Below are positions 61,642 through 64,000 of a DNA stretch of 64,000 nt, in pieces. A program made the position numbers and the translations under genes. Source of the stretch: Pseudomonadales bacterium (lineage in GTDB: Bacteria; Pseudomonadota; Gammaproteobacteria; Pseudomonadales; UBA5518). Each line of letters starts with the position of its first letter. Position 1 is the first letter of the stretch. A model generated the notes under the pieces. That model worked only from the letters and a program-made list of their open reading frames with translations, made no database searches and was not told the origin of the DNA. The stretch spans positions 1-64,000 of the forward strand of contig JAJVIG010000028.1 of assembly GCA_022072145.1 (NCBI GenBank). Direction: 5' to 3'.

Positions 61642-63329
61642 AGCAGCTCACGCGTGGCGCCTGGGGCGAGCCGGGCAGTTCGCTCGCCTGCCACACCGGT
61701 TCGTGGCGCGATCTGCGCCCCGGGCACGAACATGCAGCGGCTCCGTGCCACGCGGCCTGTCCCGCCGGCGAGGACCCGCAGTACTGGCTTGCGGCGGTGC
61801 AGGAGGGCGATCACCGCCGCGCCTGGGAGCGTCTGGTTGCGGCGAATCCGCTGCCCGCCATCACCGGGCGCGTGTGCCCGCATCCCTGCGAGCAGCGCTG
61901 CAACCGCGGGCACTACGACACCGCGATCGGCATCCACGGCATCGAGCGCTTCCTCGGCGACGCGGCACTCGCGGCGGGCTGGGACTATCCGGGCATCGTC
62001 GGTCCGCCCGCCGGCGCGCCGCGCGTCGCGGTGGTGGGGGCGGGGCCGGCGGGAATCTCCGTTGCGTATCACCTTTTGCGCCACGGTCTCGTTCCCGTGG
62101 TGTTCGAGGCCGCGCCCGAGGCCGGCGGACTGCTGCGCTCGGCGATCCCGATGACGCGCCTGCCGCGCGCCGTGCTCGATGCCGAGCTCGAGCGCGTGCT
62201 GGCGTGCGGCATCGGTTTGCACACCCGCCAGGCGCTGGGGCGCGATTTCAGCCTCGATGAACTGCGCGCCGAACACGCGGCGCTGTTCCTCGCGCCGGGA
62301 TGCGCACGCTCGCGCCCGTGGGACGTGCAGGGCGTGATCCCGGCCGGCACGCGCGATGGACTGGACCTGCTGAAGTCGTGGATCGACGTCGGCGAGGTGC
62401 CGGCCGCGCGCCGCGTGGTGGTGCACGGCGGCGGCAACACCGCGATGGACATCGCGCGCGTGATGAAGCGCCACGGCGCCGAAGAGGTGCACCTGGTGAC
62501 GGCCTCGGGGCTGCCGGGGCCGCAGACCGCACCCGACGACGTGCTGAACATCGTGCCGCGCGAACTCGAGGAGGGCCTCGAGGAAGGCATCGTGATCCAT
62601 CCCCACGCCACGCTCTCGCGCGTGCTGCTGCGCGGCGCGCGGATCGTGGGCGTCGAGCTGGTCGCGCTGCGCAAGCTCGAGCGCGCCGACGGTCGCCGCG
62701 CACGCGTTGCCTTCGAGGGCACGGAGCGCATCCTGCAGGCCGACCTGGTGATCCCGTGCATCGGCGAACAGGTCGATCCCGCCGGGCTCGGCGCTCTGGT
62801 ACAGCGCTCGGGCTTCCTGCGCGTCGATGCGCGGGGCGGCGTCGCAGGTGCCTGCGACTTGTACGCCGGCGGCGACGCCTGCGGCAACATCGGCACGGTG
62901 GCGGCGGCGGTCGGCGATGGCCGCCGCGCGGCGAACGCGATCGCGGCCCGGCTCGCCGGCGCCGAACCGAGCGAGCGACCGCGGACGGAGATCGGCATCG
63001 AGCGGCTCAACCTGAATTACTTCGAGCCGCGACCGGCGCGCCGTGCCGCGGTGCTGCCGGTAGCCGAGCGCGACGACCTCTGCGAGATCGAGGGCTCGCT
63101 GGACGCCGCGGCGGTCGCCGACGAGGCGGGACGCTGCTTCGCGTGCGGCAACTGCCTCGCCTGCGACAACTGCTGGGTGCTGTGCCCGGACGCGGCGGTG
63201 CTGAAGATCGCCGACACGGCGAGCGACGGCTCGCGCTACGTGTTCGACTACGACTACTGCAAGGGCTGCGGGCTGTGCGCCAGCGAGTGCCCCAGCGGTT
63301 TCATCGCGATGCGCCCCGAACCCGAGTAG
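61638..63329 (+). CDS. GltD-like NAD(P)H flavoprotein fused to a two-cluster ferredoxin
   Basis: A 563-residue electron-transfer subunit. An N-terminal GltD-type cysteine cluster region (CHAACPAGEDP, then CPHPCEQRCN) leads to an FAD site (VAVVGAGPAGISVAYHL, from residue 130), an NAD(P) site (VVVHGGGNTAMDIARVMKR) and GGDACGNIGTVAAAVGDGRRA. The C-terminal ferredoxin part has cysteines 500-516 (CFACGNCLACDNC) and 541-551 (CKGCGLCASEC) for two [4Fe-4S] clusters. It likely accepts electrons from the oxidoreductase core and passes them to NAD(P), making the complex ferredoxin-independent. Comparable to the NAD-coupled phenylglyoxylate oxidoreductase subunits, here fused. Its TAG stop is in repeat cluster E. 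Confidence 0.88.
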   Translation: MKQLTRGAWGEPGSSLACHTGSWRDLRPGHEHAAAPCHAACPAGEDPQYWLAAVQEGDHRRAWERLVAANPLPAITGRVCPHPCEQRCNRGHYDTAIGIHGIERFLGDAALAAGWDYPGIVGPPAGAPRVAVVGAGPAGISVAYHLLRHGLVPVVFEAAPEAGGLLRSAIPMTRLPRAVLDAELERVLACGIGLHTRQALGRDFSLDELRAEHAALFLAPGCARSRPWDVQGVIPAGTRDGLDLLKSWIDVGEVPAARRVVVHGGGNTAMDIARVMKRHGAEEVHLVTASGLPGPQTAPDDVLNIVPRELEEGLEEGIVIHPHATLSRVLLRGARIVGVELVALRKLERADGRRARVAFEGTERILQADLVIPCIGEQVDPAGLGALVQRSGFLRVDARGGVAGACDLYAGGDACGNIGTVAAAVGDGRRAANAIAARLAGAEPSERPRTEIGIERLNLNYFEPRPARRAAVLPVAERDDLCEIEGSLDAAAVADEAGRCFACGNCLACDNCWVLCPDAAVLKIADTASDGSRYVFDYDYCKGCGLCASECPSGFIAMRPEPE

Positions 63330-63500
63330 GTTCGGGCTGCGCCCGAACAGGCGATGTCCCGTAGGTTCGGCCTGTGGCCGAACGGATGTCCCCGTAGGTT
63401 CGGCCTGTGGGCGAACATTCGTCCGGGCACAGCCCGGACCTACACGAACATGTCCGGGCACAGCCCGGACCTACGCGAACATGTCCGGGCACAGCCCGGA
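63326..63500. repeat. Palindromic repeat cluster E (six copies)
   Basis: Three forward copies with GTAGG leaders (63326, 63361, 63394; hairpins TTCGGGCTGCGCCCGAA, TTCGGCCTGTGGCCGAA and a decayed one). They are followed by three reverse copies of TCCGGGCACAGCCCGGA (63422, 63453, 63484) at exact 31-bp spacing. The first supplies the TAG stop of the flavoprotein gene (63327-63329). Forward copies lie on the side of the plus-strand gene and reverse copies on the side of the minus-strand gene, as in cluster D. Confidence 0.88.
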
Positions 63501-63508
63501 CCGGGGGG

Positions 63509-63940
63509 TCAGCGCCGTGGCGGCAGGTCGAGCAGCAGCGTGTAGGACTTGACCAGGCGACCCGTCGGCCAGCGCACCTCCACGACCATGTCGACGTACG
63601 GTTCGGCGACCGGCTGCTCGGTGCGCACCTCGACGCTCGCGCTCCCGCTGCGATCGACCACGAGTTCGAAGCGCAGCGCGCTCGCGACCGCGGTCACGCG
63701 CTCGATGCCGAAACGATCGTGGTCCGCTTCCGGGGCGTGGCCGACCAGGATCTGGCTGCCGTCCAGCGTGCCGAGGTGTCCCAGCGGTATCGAGACGCGC
63801 AGCGGCTCCCCGACCCGCGATTGCAGGCTCGCGTTGCCGAGGCTCAGCGCGTGCACCGAACCGGCGGCGAGCAGTGCCGCGCAGAGCATCAGCACACGCA
63901 GTCCGGCGCGCCACGCGTGGTGCAAGGGGACGGGGATCAT
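63509..63940 (-). CDS. Free-standing FimV-type N-terminal domain protein
   Basis: A 143-residue secreted protein with a signal peptide (cleavage near HALS, residue 32). The mature part matches the N-terminal periplasmic domain of FimV: SLGNASLQSRVGEPLRVSI, FGIERVTAVASALRFELVV, TEQPVAEPYVDMVVEVRWP and TGRLVKSYTLLLDLPPR. Normal FimV is several hundred residues longer, with a LysM motif, a helix and a TPR tail. Here the stop falls right after the domain and next to repeat cluster E, so it is either a truncated fimV or a domain-only paralogue. The ATG at 63940 has AGAGGTGG upstream. Confidence 0.75.
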   Translation of the reverse strand: MIPVPLHHAWRAGLRVLMLCAALLAAGSVHALSLGNASLQSRVGEPLRVSIPLGHLGTLDGSQILVGHAPEADHDRFGIERVTAVASALRFELVVDRSGSASVEVRTEQPVAEPYVDMVVEVRWPTGRLVKSYTLLLDLPPRR

Positions 63941-64000
63941 GAGTTCCACCTCTGGCGGTCCGGATAGCGCCTGGAGTATAGGCAGCACCCCGCGATACCG
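63941..64000. other. Upstream of the FimV-like gene to window end
   Basis: No gene is seen. This segment holds the ribosome-binding site and probable promoter of the minus-strand FimV-like gene (the sequence reads AGTATAGG near 63974 on the plus strand). The window ends here. Confidence 0.3.

Noticed and set aside
1..64000. tRNA, rRNA, riboswitch and attachment-site signals
   Set aside because: I looked for T-loop-like and rRNA-like motifs and for FMN or TPP riboswitch hallmarks upstream of ribB and the oxidoreductase genes and saw none. A covariance-model scan would be decisive.

Overview
This is a very GC-rich, gene-dense stretch of bacterial chromosome. The gene set points to an aerobic gammaproteobacterium: a YihY-type membrane protein, a DUF2069 protein, a long-form SppA, a RibB carrying a dead GTP-cyclohydrolase-II-like tail, a FimV-type N-terminal domain, TonB-dependent import and a hybrid sensor kinase. 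The wealth of oxidative catabolic genes would suit a marine or soil oligotroph of the Halieaceae or Steroidobacterales type. That placement is inference. I found no rRNA, tRNA, CRISPR array, prophage or intact insertion sequence.

Layout. 1-10.5 kb holds a Dabb-type protein (possibly cut by the window edge), a quinone-oxidoreductase-like MDR enzyme, an orphan AAA ATPase behind an AT-richer leader, a DUF7064/7065-like protein, a lipoprotein PQQ dehydrogenase, an FAD-dependent 2-hydroxyacid oxidase-like protein and a hybrid histidine kinase. 10.6-26.9 kb is a complete L-rhamnose/rhamnoside utilisation locus. On the minus strand lie rhamnulokinase, the fused aldolase/lactaldehyde dehydrogenase RhaEW, isomerase RhaI and an L-lactate dehydrogenase. 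Divergently lie a DeoR regulator, an NCS1-type transporter, a TonB-dependent receptor, a GH5 hydrolase and a GH106-type alpha-L-rhamnosidase. Together they can take a rhamnoside from the outside to DHAP and pyruvate. 27-29.2 kb has two VOC proteins and a luciferase-like monooxygenase.

29.2-38.6 kb is a LacI-controlled operon with a clear promoter and operator: ThuA-like protein, Tat-exported gluconate-2-dehydrogenase-subunit-3-like protein, GMC oxidoreductase, secreted alpha/beta hydrolase, NHS-type MFS transporter, Gfo/Idh/MocA oxidoreductase and TIM-barrel sugar isomerase. This set matches what is expected for oxidative (3-keto) glycoside catabolism and is the best candidate for a poorly described system. 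38.7-43.5 kb carries an unusual fusion of a non-acylating aldehyde dehydrogenase with an iron-type alcohol dehydrogenase, then an SDR, an enoyl-CoA hydratase and a decayed SnoaL-like gene.

43.6-57.1 kb is mixed housekeeping and signalling: a diguanylate cyclase, an EthD protein, a small secreted protein carrying two TonB-box-like motifs, a transglutaminase-like protein, acylphosphatase, a TlpA-like lipoprotein, YihY, a truncated arsC, DUF2069, SppA, DgkA, an HDOD protein, a zinc alcohol dehydrogenase, a coiled-coil/FnIII-like secreted protein and RibB. 57.2-63.3 kb is one operon: thiolase-like protein, DUF35 partner, and a four-gene 2-oxoacid:acceptor oxidoreductase whose last subunit fuses a GltD-like flavoprotein to an eight-iron ferredoxin. 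The window ends with a free-standing FimV N-terminal domain.

Scattered through the window are five clusters of short palindromic repeats of a shared type. At five gene ends the repeat itself supplies the TAG stop codon.
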